Of a DNA stretch of 64,000 nucleotides, positions 7,791 through 16,939 are shown piece by piece (the first letter of the stretch is position 1; each line of letters starts with the position of its first letter). The DNA comes from RHLJ01 sp963974345. GTDB taxonomy: Bacteria > Bacteroidota > Rhodothermia > Balneolales > Balneolaceae. The notes below the pieces were generated by a model. It ran no database searches. It saw only the letters and a list, made by a program, of their open reading frames with translations, and was not told the origin of the DNA. A program made the translations under genes and the position numbers. The stretch spans positions 4,774-68,773 of the forward strand of contig CAXBBW010000020.1 of NCBI GenBank assembly GCA_963974345.1. The letters are read 5' to 3'.

Positions 7791-9593
7791 TTACCTATCG
7801 TCGTCATCCATAGATAGTACTGCAAGAAATGCTTCTTGCGGAATTTCTACAGACCCAACTTGTTTCATTCGTTTTTTACCTTCTTTCTGCTTCTCTAGCA
7901 GTTTTCTTTTTCGGGAAATATCTCCACCATAACATTTTGCAGTTACATCTTTCCTAAGCGCTCTAATTGTATCTCGAGCTATAATTCTACTTCCAACCGC
8001 TGCCTGAACTGCTACTTCATATTGTTGTCTTGGAATAAGTTCTTTCAACTTTCCACACACTTTACGTCCTTGATAGTAGGCTTTGTCTCTATGTGTAATA
8101 CTCGAAAGTGCATCTACTGGTTCCTCATTCAATAAAATATCTAAACGTACTAAATGCCCTGTTCGGTATTCAATAAATTCATAATCTAAAGAAGCATATC
8201 CTCGAGTACCCGATTTCAACTTGTCATAAAAGTCAAATACTACCTCTGCCATCGGAATTTCATAGGTGATCTCAACCCTATTATTCTGCATAAACATTTG
8301 GTTTACATATACTCCACGTCGTTCTTGGCAGAGTTTCATAATCGGTCCAATAAAATCTGCAGGAGTAATTATACTCGCTTTTATATATGGTTCATAGATC
8401 GAATCAATCTCACCAACTTCCGGCATTTGACTAGGATTGTCTACCGTAATTGTTGAACCGCTTTCAAGCTTAACTTCGTATTTAACGTTTGGAACGGTTG
8501 TAATAATATCGATATCGAATTCACGATCTAATCGTTCTTGAACAATTTCCATATGAAGAAGCCCAAGAAACCCTGCACGAAATCCAAACCCAAGAGCTTT
8601 CGATGTTTCTGGCTCGTATGATAAAGAAGCATCATTTAATTGAAGTTTTTCAAGTGCTCCTCGTAAATCTTCAAAATCTTCTGATTGTGTAGGATAAATA
8701 CCACTAAAAACCATTGGTTTTGCTTCCATATATCCTGCTACAGGTGTTGTAGCAGGGTTTTTAACCGTAGTAATAGTATCACCTACACGAACATCTTTGA
8801 GCGATTTCACACTTCCAATTACATACCCAACCTCTCCTGCTCTAAGCTCTTTTGTAGGTTGATATGTCATTTTCAAATATCCAATATCTTCGGCGTTATA
8901 TTCTACTTTGTTCGCCATAAACTTGAATAACTCACCTTTTCTGAGCACGCCTTCTAACACACGAACATAAGCAACAGAACCCCGATAGGTGTTAAATACA
9001 GAATCGAAAATAAGAGCGCGAAGTGGTTTGTCGACCTCTTGTTTAGGACCAGGTACTCGTTCACAAATAGCCTCTAATAGTTCCGGAACACCTTCTCCAG
9101 TTTTACCTGATACCGTAAGAATATCTTCCCTTTTACAACCAATTAAGTCGATAATTTGTTGTCCAACACCTTCAGTATCTGAACTTGGAAGATCTATTTT
9201 ATTGAGAACTGGTATTATCTCGAGATCTTGTTCAATTGCTTGATATAAATTCGAAATGGTTTGCGCTTCAATTCCTTGAGTTGCATCTACAACAAGAATA
9301 GCACCTTCACATGCTTTTAATGCTCTAGATACTTCATATGCAAAATCAACATGGCCTGGAGTATCAATTAGGTTGAAGTTGTAGAGTTCTCCATTAGGTC
9401 TCTTATAGTCTAGCTTTATTGCATGGCTCTTTATCGTGATGCCACGTTCTCGTTCTAGATCCATATCATCGAGAACCTGCTCTTGCATTTCGCGTTCGCT
9501 AATGGTTCCTGTAATTTGTAATAATCGATCGGCCAAAGTTGATTTACCATGGTCGATGTGAGCAATAATGCAAAAATTGCGAATGTTGTTCAT
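7791..9593 (-). CDS. lepA: elongation factor 4 (back-translocating GTPase LepA)
   Basis: A 600-residue translational GTPase. G1 is AHIDHGKSTLADRLL, G2/switch lies around RERGITIKSHAI, G3 is DTPGHVDF and G4 is NKIDLP. The EF4-specific C-terminal domain is rich in Arg/Lys (AKCYGGDISRKRKLLEKQKE). I chose the ATG at 9593 (MNNIRNFCIIAHIDHG) rather than the upstream start at 9638. This gives the usual family length, and a promoter box at 9628-9635 overlaps the longer reading. First gene of the lepA-secreted protein-lepB operon, an arrangement that parallels lepAB of enterobacteria. Confidence 0.97.
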   Translation of the reverse strand: MNNIRNFCIIAHIDHGKSTLADRLLQITGTISEREMQEQVLDDMDLERERGITIKSHAIKLDYKRPNGELYNFNLIDTPGHVDFAYEVSRALKACEGAILVVDATQGIEAQTISNLYQAIEQDLEIIPVLNKIDLPSSDTEGVGQQIIDLIGCKREDILTVSGKTGEGVPELLEAICERVPGPKQEVDKPLRALIFDSVFNTYRGSVAYVRVLEGVLRKGELFKFMANKVEYNAEDIGYLKMTYQPTKELRAGEVGYVIGSVKSLKDVRVGDTITTVKNPATTPVAGYMEAKPMVFSGIYPTQSEDFEDLRGALEKLQLNDASLSYEPETSKALGFGFRAGFLGLLHMEIVQERLDREFDIDIITTVPNVKYEVKLESGSTITVDNPSQMPEVGEIDSIYEPYIKASIITPADFIGPIMKLCQERRGVYVNQMFMQNNRVEITYEIPMAEVVFDFYDKLKSGTRGYASLDYEFIEYRTGHLVRLDILLNEEPVDALSSITHRDKAYYQGRKVCGKLKELIPRQQYEVAVQAAVGSRIIARDTIRALRKDVTAKCYGGDISRKRKLLEKQKEGKKRMKQVGSVEIPQEAFLAVLSMDDDDR

Positions 9594-9627
9594 GAAGTAT
9601 ATTCGGTGCGTCTCATCTTTAAGAGCG

Positions 9628-9658
9628 CAAAGATACAAAGAAGGTAGGAGCTACTAAA
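9628..9658 (-). promoter_or_regulatory. Bacteroidota-type promoter of lepA
   Basis: Read on the minus strand, TATCTTTG (plus coordinates 9628-9635) matches TAnnTTTG exactly. TTTA lies 19 bases upstream as a three-of-four match to the -33 TTTG. Transcription would start near 9622, leaving a 5' leader of about 30 bases before the lepA ATG at 9593. Confidence 0.55.
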
Positions 9659-9694
9659 ACTATTGTTTTATAATAAAACATGCTTTTGCAATAC

Positions 9695-9991
9695 TTAGGC
9701 GGTTTCTTTAACCCAATACCTGCTAATACATTCCAATTTTGGGTTTGTAAGCCTTAAAAGATCCATTTTTCTATGTCTTGGAATTTTTTTTATTTCTTCT
9801 TCACGATCAATTGCTTTATAAACATCTGTTGTTTCTTCCACATAAATCAGTTTATCGAAAGAAAAATTAGCTTTAAAGCTAAACATTCTCTTTTCCCTGT
9901 GTTTTATAATTATTTGATCTAGATCTGTTGAGAGCCCAACATAAAGCATTTTTGAGGCATTGCTAAGAATGTATATGTAATATTTTTTCAT
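9695..9991 (-). CDS. GIY-YIG domain protein (UvrC/SLX1-like), possibly catalytically impaired
   Basis: A 98-residue single-domain GIY-YIG protein of the small YhbQ/SLX1-like type. The GIY element is YYIYILSN at residues 4-11 and the YIG element is LYVGLS at 16-21. The metal-binding Glu is kept in AIDREEEIKK. The usual catalytic Arg, which follows DL in relatives (DLxxRxxxH), is not at that position: the sequence reads DLDQIIIKHREK. The enzyme may therefore be inactive, or a nearby Arg may substitute. Its biological role is unknown even in typical members. It stands alone between lepA and the propeller sensor gene. Confidence 0.85.
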   Translation of the reverse strand: MKKYYIYILSNASKMLYVGLSTDLDQIIIKHREKRMFSFKANFSFDKLIYVEETTDVYKAIDREEEIKKIPRHRKMDLLRLTNPKLECISRYWVKETA

Positions 9992-10073
9992 ACTGTAATA
10001 TCCTTCTAGTTATACATGTATGACCGATCAGCGAACAACTCCTTACAAAAAAATTAAGAAGATGATATTTTAA

Positions 10074-12941
10074 CTAGTTGTTTTGAAAATGTAGACTTCC
10101 CTTTTTAAAAACTACTGAAAAAGTATTTCCGATTTCGGGAATAGAATGCACTACAATAGAAGCACCATGTAGATCTGCAAGTTTTGCGGCAAGGGGTAGG
10201 TCAATGCCCATCTCATTTCTACATTCTAAATCTTGTTTTTTTGTTTTAAAAAGAGTAAAAATGGTACGTAGTTGCTGATGCTCTAGTGCTTCTCCATATG
10301 CAGTAATTTTTACTGTACATACTGAACTTTCCTCAACTATTTGAATCCTAATTTTAGAAACTTTTTTAAACCCAACCATCTCTTTTATTAAGTTTCGAAA
10401 AATAATAATCGCAAAATTTATATCCATATAAATCTTAACTGTTTCACTATTCGAAGAAAATTCTATATCAGGGTCTTCATGAGATGCTTCACTTTTATGT
10501 ATGGATATACTTGTTTTAACAACCTCTACTAAATTTTCTATTGTTGGATTTATTGCAATTCCATTTAGTTCAATCTCCGACAATAGTAAAAGCCGATCTA
10601 TTTGTGAAAGCATATTTCTGGTTTCTCTTTCCACAATATTTCGGACAGGTTCTCTATCTAATTCAACTTGCTTTCTTAGTGCCAAAACTGGGTCTTTAAG
10701 TTCTTTTTTTAAGTTGAAGAGTAATGCCTTTTTTATTGAATTATGATCTTGAAAATGTAATCCTAACTCCGTCAAATCCTTTTCCAATTCCTGAATTTTT
10801 TTCTCTTTTAATACTAGAATTTTTTGCGCTCTAGTCTTAATTATCATGAATGCGAGTATTATCTGAAGAATTATTAATCCAGTTATTAAGGCATAAAACC
10901 AACTCGCTTCATAAAAATATGGCGGTATTGAAATAGATACTAATGCCCCTTGTTGATTCCAAACTCCATCATTATTACTAGCTATTACTTTAAAAGTATA
11001 GGTACCTGGATCAAGATTTGTATACCTAATATCTCTATCACCCGATGCTTCATTCCAATTTTCTTCAAAATTGAATAGTTTGAATTTAAATTTATTTTTC
11101 CCAGGAGAAACATAACTAAGACTTGTAAATCTAAAGCTAATATTCCTGTCCCCTTTTTTGAGTTTTATTTTTTCTTCAACAGGTTCGTAGTGGCTTTCAT
11201 TAGTATTAACTTCTTCGATATATACCGCTGGAATTACATCATTTCTACTTATGAGTGAAGGATTTATTTTTACTATTCCCTCTTGTGTTGGAAACCAAAT
11301 AATTCCATCTTGATTTTTGAATCCCGCTGGTTGAATTCCTCCGTTAGCCTCACTACTCCTTAATCCATCTTTCTCTGTATATCCCGAAGAAACTATTTCA
11401 TTAATATTACCTCTTTTAAACTGGAGAATTTCGTTCTTATAAACCCAAAATATTCCTTTATTTGAACTCATCCATATTCTTCCAAACTCATCAGGAATTA
11501 TATTATGGATTACCTCATCAAATAAACCATCATTTACGTTTATTGAAACTGCTTTTAATGGCGTAGCAGAACTATTTTCTATTTCAATCAAGTTAAGTCC
11601 ATTATCTTCGGTGCCAGCCCAGACGGTATACGTACCTCTATTCTGCTCATCTATCCAAATACTTCGGATAGAGTTACTACTTAGCCCAAAACTCTTGTCG
11701 ATTTTCTCAATTTCATAATTCTTTATATGAAGAAGACCATGCCCTTGACTTCCAACCCACATACTACCATCAGGAGCTTCTTTTATAACCTTGACTGATG
11801 AATTTGTATTTTCAGAATTATTGATACGCTCCCACTTATCTTTTTCTTGATGGTAAATACCTGAAGAACTTCCTACCCATAAACGCCCGTCTGAGCTCTC
11901 GTACAAGCTATTAATTGTACCCATATTGGGTGATGGATAATTTAGAAAAATCTTTTCACCCGAATACTTAAATATATTTCCATCTAAATGGGCCACAAGT
12001 AGATCCCCATTCTTTCTTTGTAAAATACTTTGTATAAATGAAGTTGAAGAAGTGCCTTGAAATAAATATCCCGTAGATAATATTTCATTTTTAAGAGAGG
12101 CTATTCCATTTCCATGTGTTCCAATCCAGATAGTTCCACTTTTATCTTCTGTAACTGGGTAAACATTTCTATTAGGAAGTCCCTCTGGAGTACTTACTGT
12201 TTCAAATAAATTTCTCTTAATTTGATAAATACCTTTACTAAATGTAGCTATCCAAAGTGATCCTTCTGAATCAAGTATAGCGTCATTGATTTGGTCATTG
12301 GCATCAAAGAGTCTATTTCCTTCCCAAAATAGACTCTCTTCATAGGATTGCCATGAAAAAGCTCCTACATCTCTAGTTTTGTCAAAAATTACTTTACTAT
12401 TTTTATCCTTTTCGAAAACGCCATCCTCAAAAATAAAGGTCCCTGCATTAAGTGTTATAATTTTTACTTCAGTTCTTCCCATCTTATAAATTCCAAGAAT
12501 TTCTACATCCTTTAAAAAATCGGGAATAACTAATAACTGAAATTTGAGATCTTTAAATAATAGAAACTCCATATTCGAATTAAGAATAAGTAAACCGCTA
12601 TTAAGACTTGCTAAACCTCGTATTCTATTGTTCCTGAGTTCTGGAAACTCTGAAGTATTAAAAATTCTGAACCGAACTCCATCAAAACGGACGAGACCAT
12701 CTGCAGTCCCTATCCATAAATATTGGTCGGTATGTTGAACAATGGAAGAAATGGAATTTACAGGTAAACCATCTCTGATAGTCCAATTATGATAAATAAA
12801 ATCTGTACTAAGAAATGAGGGAGGATATTGTTGGCTTTGCCCTGATACTTTTAAAAACGTACTTACGCTTAAAACTGTACATATTAGAATAAACCTTCCA
12901 TCCAGCTTGATCCTCATGAGTTTTCTCATGTTTTCAATCAC
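10074..12941 (-). CDS. two-component-type propeller sensor with degenerate histidine kinase domain
   Basis: A 955-residue membrane sensor. After a signal peptide come repeated propeller blades typical of hybrid two-component regulators (YLWIGTADGLVRFDG, SLWIATFSKGIYQ, TIWIGTHGNGIASL), then a Y_Y_Y domain (about 590-670), one membrane helix (about 680-700) and a coiled coil. The cytoplasmic part aligns in outline with HisKA and HATPase. The phospho-acceptor position reads KKELKDPV, with Lys746 where His is expected. The N box is weak, and the DxGxG ATP-lid motif is not visible; only a G2-like GIDLPLAAKLADLHGAS remains. It therefore probably cannot autophosphorylate. The GTG start could instead be the ATG at 12929. 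Confidence 0.85.
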   Translation of the reverse strand: MIENMRKLMRIKLDGRFILICTVLSVSTFLKVSGQSQQYPPSFLSTDFIYHNWTIRDGLPVNSISSIVQHTDQYLWIGTADGLVRFDGVRFRIFNTSEFPELRNNRIRGLASLNSGLLILNSNMEFLLFKDLKFQLLVIPDFLKDVEILGIYKMGRTEVKIITLNAGTFIFEDGVFEKDKNSKVIFDKTRDVGAFSWQSYEESLFWEGNRLFDANDQINDAILDSEGSLWIATFSKGIYQIKRNLFETVSTPEGLPNRNVYPVTEDKSGTIWIGTHGNGIASLKNEILSTGYLFQGTSSTSFIQSILQRKNGDLLVAHLDGNIFKYSGEKIFLNYPSPNMGTINSLYESSDGRLWVGSSSGIYHQEKDKWERINNSENTNSSVKVIKEAPDGSMWVGSQGHGLLHIKNYEIEKIDKSFGLSSNSIRSIWIDEQNRGTYTVWAGTEDNGLNLIEIENSSATPLKAVSINVNDGLFDEVIHNIIPDEFGRIWMSSNKGIFWVYKNEILQFKRGNINEIVSSGYTEKDGLRSSEANGGIQPAGFKNQDGIIWFPTQEGIVKINPSLISRNDVIPAVYIEEVNTNESHYEPVEEKIKLKKGDRNISFRFTSLSYVSPGKNKFKFKLFNFEENWNEASGDRDIRYTNLDPGTYTFKVIASNNDGVWNQQGALVSISIPPYFYEASWFYALITGLIILQIILAFMIIKTRAQKILVLKEKKIQELEKDLTELGLHFQDHNSIKKALLFNLKKELKDPVLALRKQVELDREPVRNIVERETRNMLSQIDRLLLLSEIELNGIAINPTIENLVEVVKTSISIHKSEASHEDPDIEFSSNSETVKIYMDINFAIIIFRNLIKEMVGFKKVSKIRIQIVEESSVCTVKITAYGEALEHQQLRTIFTLFKTKKQDLECRNEMGIDLPLAAKLADLHGASIVVHSIPEIGNTFSVVFKKGSLHFQNN

Positions 12942-13057
12942 GAATATTACTTCCTAATTATTAGCCTGATAAGAAATTTGATTGGAAGAGTGACCTAGTA
13001 CAGTATTATTACATTAAAAATGCTTTTAAATTTGATTCTCAGAATGTTAGTTTTTCA

Positions 13058-13309
13058 TCACTTTTCAGGACTTAAAAGCTCAACATGAAATCGAAAACGC
13101 TCTCTTTCTAAAGACATAGTATCGTAAACATCTCGGATTAAATTAAAGACGGTTTCGGTTTCTCCAATTACCGTAGTAGATAAATAGCCTATTTCAATCT
13201 TAACATCATACTGAGCTAAATGCTCAATTAAATCCTGTACTTTTTCGGTAGGGTTGTGAGTTGCTAAAGGGATAAAAGTAAGCTGAGCGATTGTATTCAT
13301 AAAGTTCAA
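13058..13309 (-). CDS. MTH1187/YqgV-type thiamine-binding-like protein
   Basis: An 83-residue ferredoxin-fold protein of the DUF77/thiamine_BP family. Features are the first strand AQLTFIPLAT, the helix NPTEKVQDLIEHLAQY, the strand IEIGYLSTTVIGETETVFNLIRDVYD and the final strand RFRFHVEL. Family members bind thiamine or pyrimidine moieties as small tetramers, but a role in the cell is not established. It is a short gene with no operon partner, lying upstream of and divergent from the histidine leader region. Confidence 0.8.
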   Translation of the reverse strand: MNFMNTIAQLTFIPLATHNPTEKVQDLIEHLAQYDVKIEIGYLSTTVIGETETVFNLIRDVYDTMSLERERFRFHVELLSPEK

Positions 13310-13439
13310 TTGTTGATTTTTTTCTTATCGTTTAAACTACAAATATTTGCACAATTTTTAATCATAATCGCTTTAAAACTGAACGATACCATATTTTGCA
13401 TAGTTTAATAGCTAAAATTTGGTTGGAATTGAAAAATGG

Positions 13440-13471
13440 TTTCCTCCTAATTAATCTTATACCTATATTTG
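13440..13471 (+). promoter_or_regulatory. probable promoter of the histidine operon leader
   Basis: TATATTTG at 13464-13471 matches the TAnnTTTG -7 box exactly. TTTC at 13440-13443 is a three-of-four match to the -33 TTTG, 20 bases upstream. The box ends 4 bases before the GTG of the leader peptide, so the leader would be translated from the very 5' end of the mRNA. Confidence 0.5.
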
Positions 13472-13475
13472 AACA

Positions 13476-13550
13476 GTGAAAAACGAAAAAACATACAATT
13501 CCCATCTCCATCATAATGGTTTCCATCATGGACACCACCACGTGCATTAA
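13476..13550 (+). CDS. hisL: his operon leader peptide (attenuator)
   Basis: A 24-residue open frame, GTG start to TAA, ending 68 bases upstream of hisG. Nine of its last fifteen residues are histidine: positions 10, 12, 13, 17, 18, 20, 21, 22 and 24 (six CAT and three CAC codons). An in-frame TGA at 13470 shows the frame cannot begin earlier, and no ATG is available. Runs of histidine codons before a his operon followed by a hairpin and T-tract are the hallmark of transcription attenuation. When charged His-tRNA is scarce the ribosome stalls on these codons and the terminator does not form. The similarity is in logic, not sequence, to the enterobacterial hisL. Confidence 0.85.
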   Translation: MKNEKTYNSHLHHNGFHHGHHHVH

Positions 13551-13568
13551 TTTTCTGCGCCTTTTTTT
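13542..13568 (+). terminator. his attenuator hairpin and T-tract
   Basis: GTGCA at 13542-13546 pairs with TGCGC at 13556-13560 (five pairs, one G-T) around a 9-base loop that contains the leader stop codon. One C and seven T residues (13562-13568) follow. The stem overlaps the last His codons of the leader, so a ribosome there would control folding. The stem is short, so the exact terminator and antiterminator pairings are tentative. TGGT at 13517-13520 could pair with ACCA at 13534-13537 as an alternative fold. Confidence 0.5.
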
Positions 13569-13618
13569 CGTACACCTTATTTTAACACATCTATTAACCT
13601 ATTTTACATATTGATTTC

Positions 13619-14500
13619 ATGAACCGAACGAAAGATTCTTCGACTTCTTTACGCATTGCCATTCAAAAAAGCGGCCGCTTAACTGAGAAAACTATCGACT
13701 TACTCCACGGAATTGGCGTTGAGTTTGATAATTATAAACGAAACCTCATGGTTAAAACCCGCAATTTTGATGTTGAACTCCTCTTACTTAGAGATGACGA
13801 TATCCCTGAATATGTGCAGGATGGAATTTGTGATTTAGGATTTGTTGGTGCTAATGAAGTTTTTGAAAAAGATGCAGATGTTAGTGTCCTTAGAGGTCTA
13901 AATTATGGAAATTGTCGCCTATCAATTGCCGCTCCAAAAGACGGAGGTTTACAGAAAGCGTCAGACTTTGAAGGCAAAACCATAGCAACTAGTTATCCAT
14001 TCTTAACAAAGAAGTTTTTCGAAGAACAAGGGATTAATATTGATGTGGTAGAGATTTCAGGAGCAGTTGAAATCACTCCTCAACTCGAAGTTGCTGATGC
14101 AATCTCTGATTTAGTTTCTACAGGTGGTACACTTAAAGCAAATGGACTTGAAGAATTATTCTCTATTCTTGAATCGGAAACTAAACTTATTCAAACCAAC
14201 AAAGAGCTTTCTCCTGGTAAGGAAAAACTAATTGAAAAGTTTTTGGTTCGCATTGATGGCTTTCAACAAGCAAAAAAGAGTCGATATATTATGATGAACG
14301 CTCCTAGAGAAAAAATTAAGGCTATTAGTAGCATCATTCCTTCAATGAAAAGTCCAACTGTTGTCCCTTTGGCTGAAACAAATATGGTAGCTATTCAAAC
14401 TGTTATTCCAATAGATAAATTTTGGGATGTCATGGAAGAGCTTAAGGAAGCAGGTGCTTCTGATATTGTAATGCTTCCTATTGAAAGTATGATCCTATAG
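13619..14500 (+). CDS. hisG: ATP phosphoribosyltransferase, long form
   Basis: A 293-residue enzyme for the first committed step of histidine synthesis: ATP plus PRPP gives phosphoribosyl-ATP. The substrate-binding PRT part shows IAIQKSGRL, CDLGFVGANEV and the PRPP loop DLVSTGGTLKANGL (about residues 161-174). Residues about 215-290 form the ACT-like regulatory domain (VPLAETNMVAIQTV) that marks the long form, which is feedback-inhibited by histidine and does not need HisZ. It follows the leader peptide and attenuator. A 94-base gap separates it from hisD. Confidence 0.97.
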   Translation: MNRTKDSSTSLRIAIQKSGRLTEKTIDLLHGIGVEFDNYKRNLMVKTRNFDVELLLLRDDDIPEYVQDGICDLGFVGANEVFEKDADVSVLRGLNYGNCRLSIAAPKDGGLQKASDFEGKTIATSYPFLTKKFFEEQGINIDVVEISGAVEITPQLEVADAISDLVSTGGTLKANGLEELFSILESETKLIQTNKELSPGKEKLIEKFLVRIDGFQQAKKSRYIMMNAPREKIKAISSIIPSMKSPTVVPLAETNMVAIQTVIPIDKFWDVMEELKEAGASDIVMLPIESMIL

Positions 14501-14594
14501 AATATCCTATATAAAAAAACGAATGCTGAACATTGAACTATCAATATTTTTATACCAAGTCTTTTCTCTTAAGATGGATAAAGGAATGTGTTAA

Positions 14595-15881
14595 ATGAAA
14601 ACTTATCAATACAATTCTCTTTCTAATTCTGCAAAAGAAGCATTATTAAAACGACCGAAAATGGATTTTAAATCTATTTTTGGAGTTGTTGAGCCTATTT
14701 TAAAGCAAGTTGAAAACGAAGGTGATTCAGCAATCAAAGCACTCACTAAAAAATTTGATAGCGTAGATCTTAATGAGGTAACGATCAATCCAAAAGCGGT
14801 CTCTATTTCTTTAAATGAAAATATTAAATCTGCTATCGACATAGCTTTCGACAATATATTCCGATTTCACGATGCTCAGAAAAGTACCCCATTAGTTATT
14901 GAAACTATGGAAGGCGTTTCTTGCAAACGTGTAACGCGGCCAATTGAGCGAGTGGGGCTATATGTACCAGGTGGAAATGCAATTTTACCTTCAACGGCGA
15001 TGATGTTATCTATACCTGCAATGATTGCTGGTTGCTCTACCATTATTTTAGCTACTCCTCCAAAAGCCGATGGAAATATTGCCGATGAAATCATTTACAT
15101 CGCTCAAAAAGCCGGAGTTGATAAAATTTTACTCGCAGGTGGAGCGCAAGCAATTGCGGCAATGTCGTACGGAACTGAGTCGGTTCCAAAAGTTGACAAG
15201 ATTTTTGGTCCTGGGAATCAATTTGTAACTGCTGCTAAAATGATTTTACAAAATAGTGAAGCCCAAATAAGTATTGATATGCCGGCTGGACCTTCAGAAG
15301 TGCTCATAATTGCAGACTCAGAAGCAAACCCAGCATATATTGCTGCAGATTTACTTTCACAAGCAGAACACGGTGTTGATAGCCAAGTAGTTTTAGTTGC
15401 TACCAAAAACTTTAAACTTTCGACTCTTGAAACTGAATTAGAGGCTCAACTTAATCAGCTTCCTAGAAAAGAAATGGCCTCAAAAGCACTTGAAAATAGT
15501 TTCTCATTAGTTGTAGATTCATTGCATGAGGCGTTTGATTTTTCGAATATTTATGCTCCGGAGCACTTAATTGTTAATGTTCAAAATGCAGAATCCTGGG
15601 AAGCCAAAATTCTTAATGCTGGTTCGGTATTTTTTGGGCAATTTACACCCGAAAGTGTTGGAGATTATGCTTCTGGCACCAATCACACCTTGCCAACTTA
15701 TGGATATGCTAGAATGTACAGCGGAGTGAATTTATCATCTTTTCAGAAGTCTGTAACTATGCAAACGCTTACTGAAGATGGACTTAAAAAGATCGGACCA
15801 ACAGTAGAAATACTAGCAGAGCTTGAAGGACTTCAAGCACATAAAAATGCAGTTAGTATTCGATTGAGGGATTTAGAATGA
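14595..15881 (+). CDS. hisD: histidinol dehydrogenase
   Basis: A 428-residue zinc enzyme that oxidises histidinol twice with NAD to histidine, the last two steps of the pathway. Motifs: RVGLYVPGGNAILPSTAMM, KIFGPGNQFVTAAK, DMPAGPSEVLIIAD, SQAEHGVDSQ (zinc-ligand Gln and His) and the catalytic Glu-His in IYAPEHLIVNV. Length is standard. Its stop overlaps the hisC start by four bases (ATGA), so the two are translationally coupled. The gap to hisG contains GAACATTGAAC at 14528-14538, the complement of the heptanucleotide repeat unit at the window end. Confidence 0.97.
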   Translation: MKTYQYNSLSNSAKEALLKRPKMDFKSIFGVVEPILKQVENEGDSAIKALTKKFDSVDLNEVTINPKAVSISLNENIKSAIDIAFDNIFRFHDAQKSTPLVIETMEGVSCKRVTRPIERVGLYVPGGNAILPSTAMMLSIPAMIAGCSTIILATPPKADGNIADEIIYIAQKAGVDKILLAGGAQAIAAMSYGTESVPKVDKIFGPGNQFVTAAKMILQNSEAQISIDMPAGPSEVLIIADSEANPAYIAADLLSQAEHGVDSQVVLVATKNFKLSTLETELEAQLNQLPRKEMASKALENSFSLVVDSLHEAFDFSNIYAPEHLIVNVQNAESWEAKILNAGSVFFGQFTPESVGDYASGTNHTLPTYGYARMYSGVNLSSFQKSVTMQTLTEDGLKKIGPTVEILAELEGLQAHKNAVSIRLRDLE

Positions 15882-16939
15882 AAAAACAAATAGACATAGA
15901 AAAGTTAGTCCGCCAAAATATTCTTGATTTACAACCATACCGAAGTGCTAGAGATGATTACGATTCAGGAATTTTACTCGATGCAAACGAGAATTCTTTT
16001 GGTGCTCCATTTGAAGATGATTTAGAACTCAACCGATACCCGATGCCCTATCAAGAAGAGCTTCGTAGTAAGATTGCCGAGTTCCGAGCTGTTACACCTC
16101 AACATATTTTTGTTGGTGTTGGAAGTGATGAAGCTATTGATCTACTTTTCAGAATTTTTTGTAAACCAGGAGAAGATCGAGTTTTAATCACTCCTCCTAC
16201 TTATGGGATGTACAAAGTATCTGCAAAAATTAATGATATTGCAGTTGATGAAGTTCTTCTGACGGAAGATTTTCAAGTACGAGTTCAAGAAACCCTTGAT
16301 ACTGTTTCAAAAAATACAAAACTATTATTTCTTTGTTCGCCAAATAATCCAACTGGAAATAGCTTACGAAAAAGTGATATCCTTAAAATCGCTGACTCAT
16401 TTCAAGGTATTGTAGTACTAGATGAAGCTTATATCGACTTTAGCGAACAGGAAAGTTTTGCAAAAGAAGTATTGGGTAGAACAAACCTTGTGATACTTCA
16501 AACTATGTCGAAGGCATTTGGCTTGGCGGGGATACGATTAGGAATTGCGCTAGCGAGTCCAGAAATCATTAACCTTATGATGAAAGTTAAAGCACCATAT
16601 AACATAAATAAGCTCTCTTCTAAAGCTGCGTTAAAAGGGTTCCGCTATATAAATGCTATGAAGGGCAAAGTCGAGCAAATAAAATCAGAGCGTAAACAAG
16701 TTATTGCAAGACTTAAATCTATTCCAGAAGTAGAAAAAATTTATCCTTCCGATGCAAATTTTCTCATTTTTAGAATTGCAGATGCTATAAATATCTACAA
16801 AAAATTAGCGGATAAAGGAGTCGTGATTCGCTATAGAGGAAACGAACCACATTGTGAAAATTGTCTCAGACTTACAATTGGTACTCAGGATGAAAACGCA
16901 CGATTTTTTGATGCATTTAACGCAGTTATAAAAGGCTAG
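15878..16939 (+). CDS. hisC: histidinol-phosphate aminotransferase
   Basis: A 353-residue fold-type I PLP enzyme that converts imidazole acetol phosphate and glutamate to histidinol phosphate. DANENSFG at about residues 35-42 is the N-terminal substrate motif. LCSPNNPTGN (about 152-161), LDEAYIDF (181-188) and the PLP lysine Lys212 in TMSKAFGLAGIRLG are all present. The gene overlaps hisD by four bases. Its stop codon overlaps that of the convergent doxX gene, which interrupts the his block. Confidence 0.96.
   Translation: MKKQIDIEKLVRQNILDLQPYRSARDDYDSGILLDANENSFGAPFEDDLELNRYPMPYQEELRSKIAEFRAVTPQHIFVGVGSDEAIDLLFRIFCKPGEDRVLITPPTYGMYKVSAKINDIAVDEVLLTEDFQVRVQETLDTVSKNTKLLFLCSPNNPTGNSLRKSDILKIADSFQGIVVLDEAYIDFSEQESFAKEVLGRTNLVILQTMSKAFGLAGIRLGIALASPEIINLMMKVKAPYNINKLSSKAALKGFRYINAMKGKVEQIKSERKQVIARLKSIPEVEKIYPSDANFLIFRIADAINIYKKLADKGVVIRYRGNEPHCENCLRLTIGTQDENARFFDAFNAVIKG

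Noticed and set aside
13362..13547. A 61-codon open frame on the minus strand upstream of hisG
   Set aside because: It is the antisense shadow of the His-rich leader, runs across the promoter box, and has the composition of noncoding sequence (Met- and Cys-rich, no family pattern).
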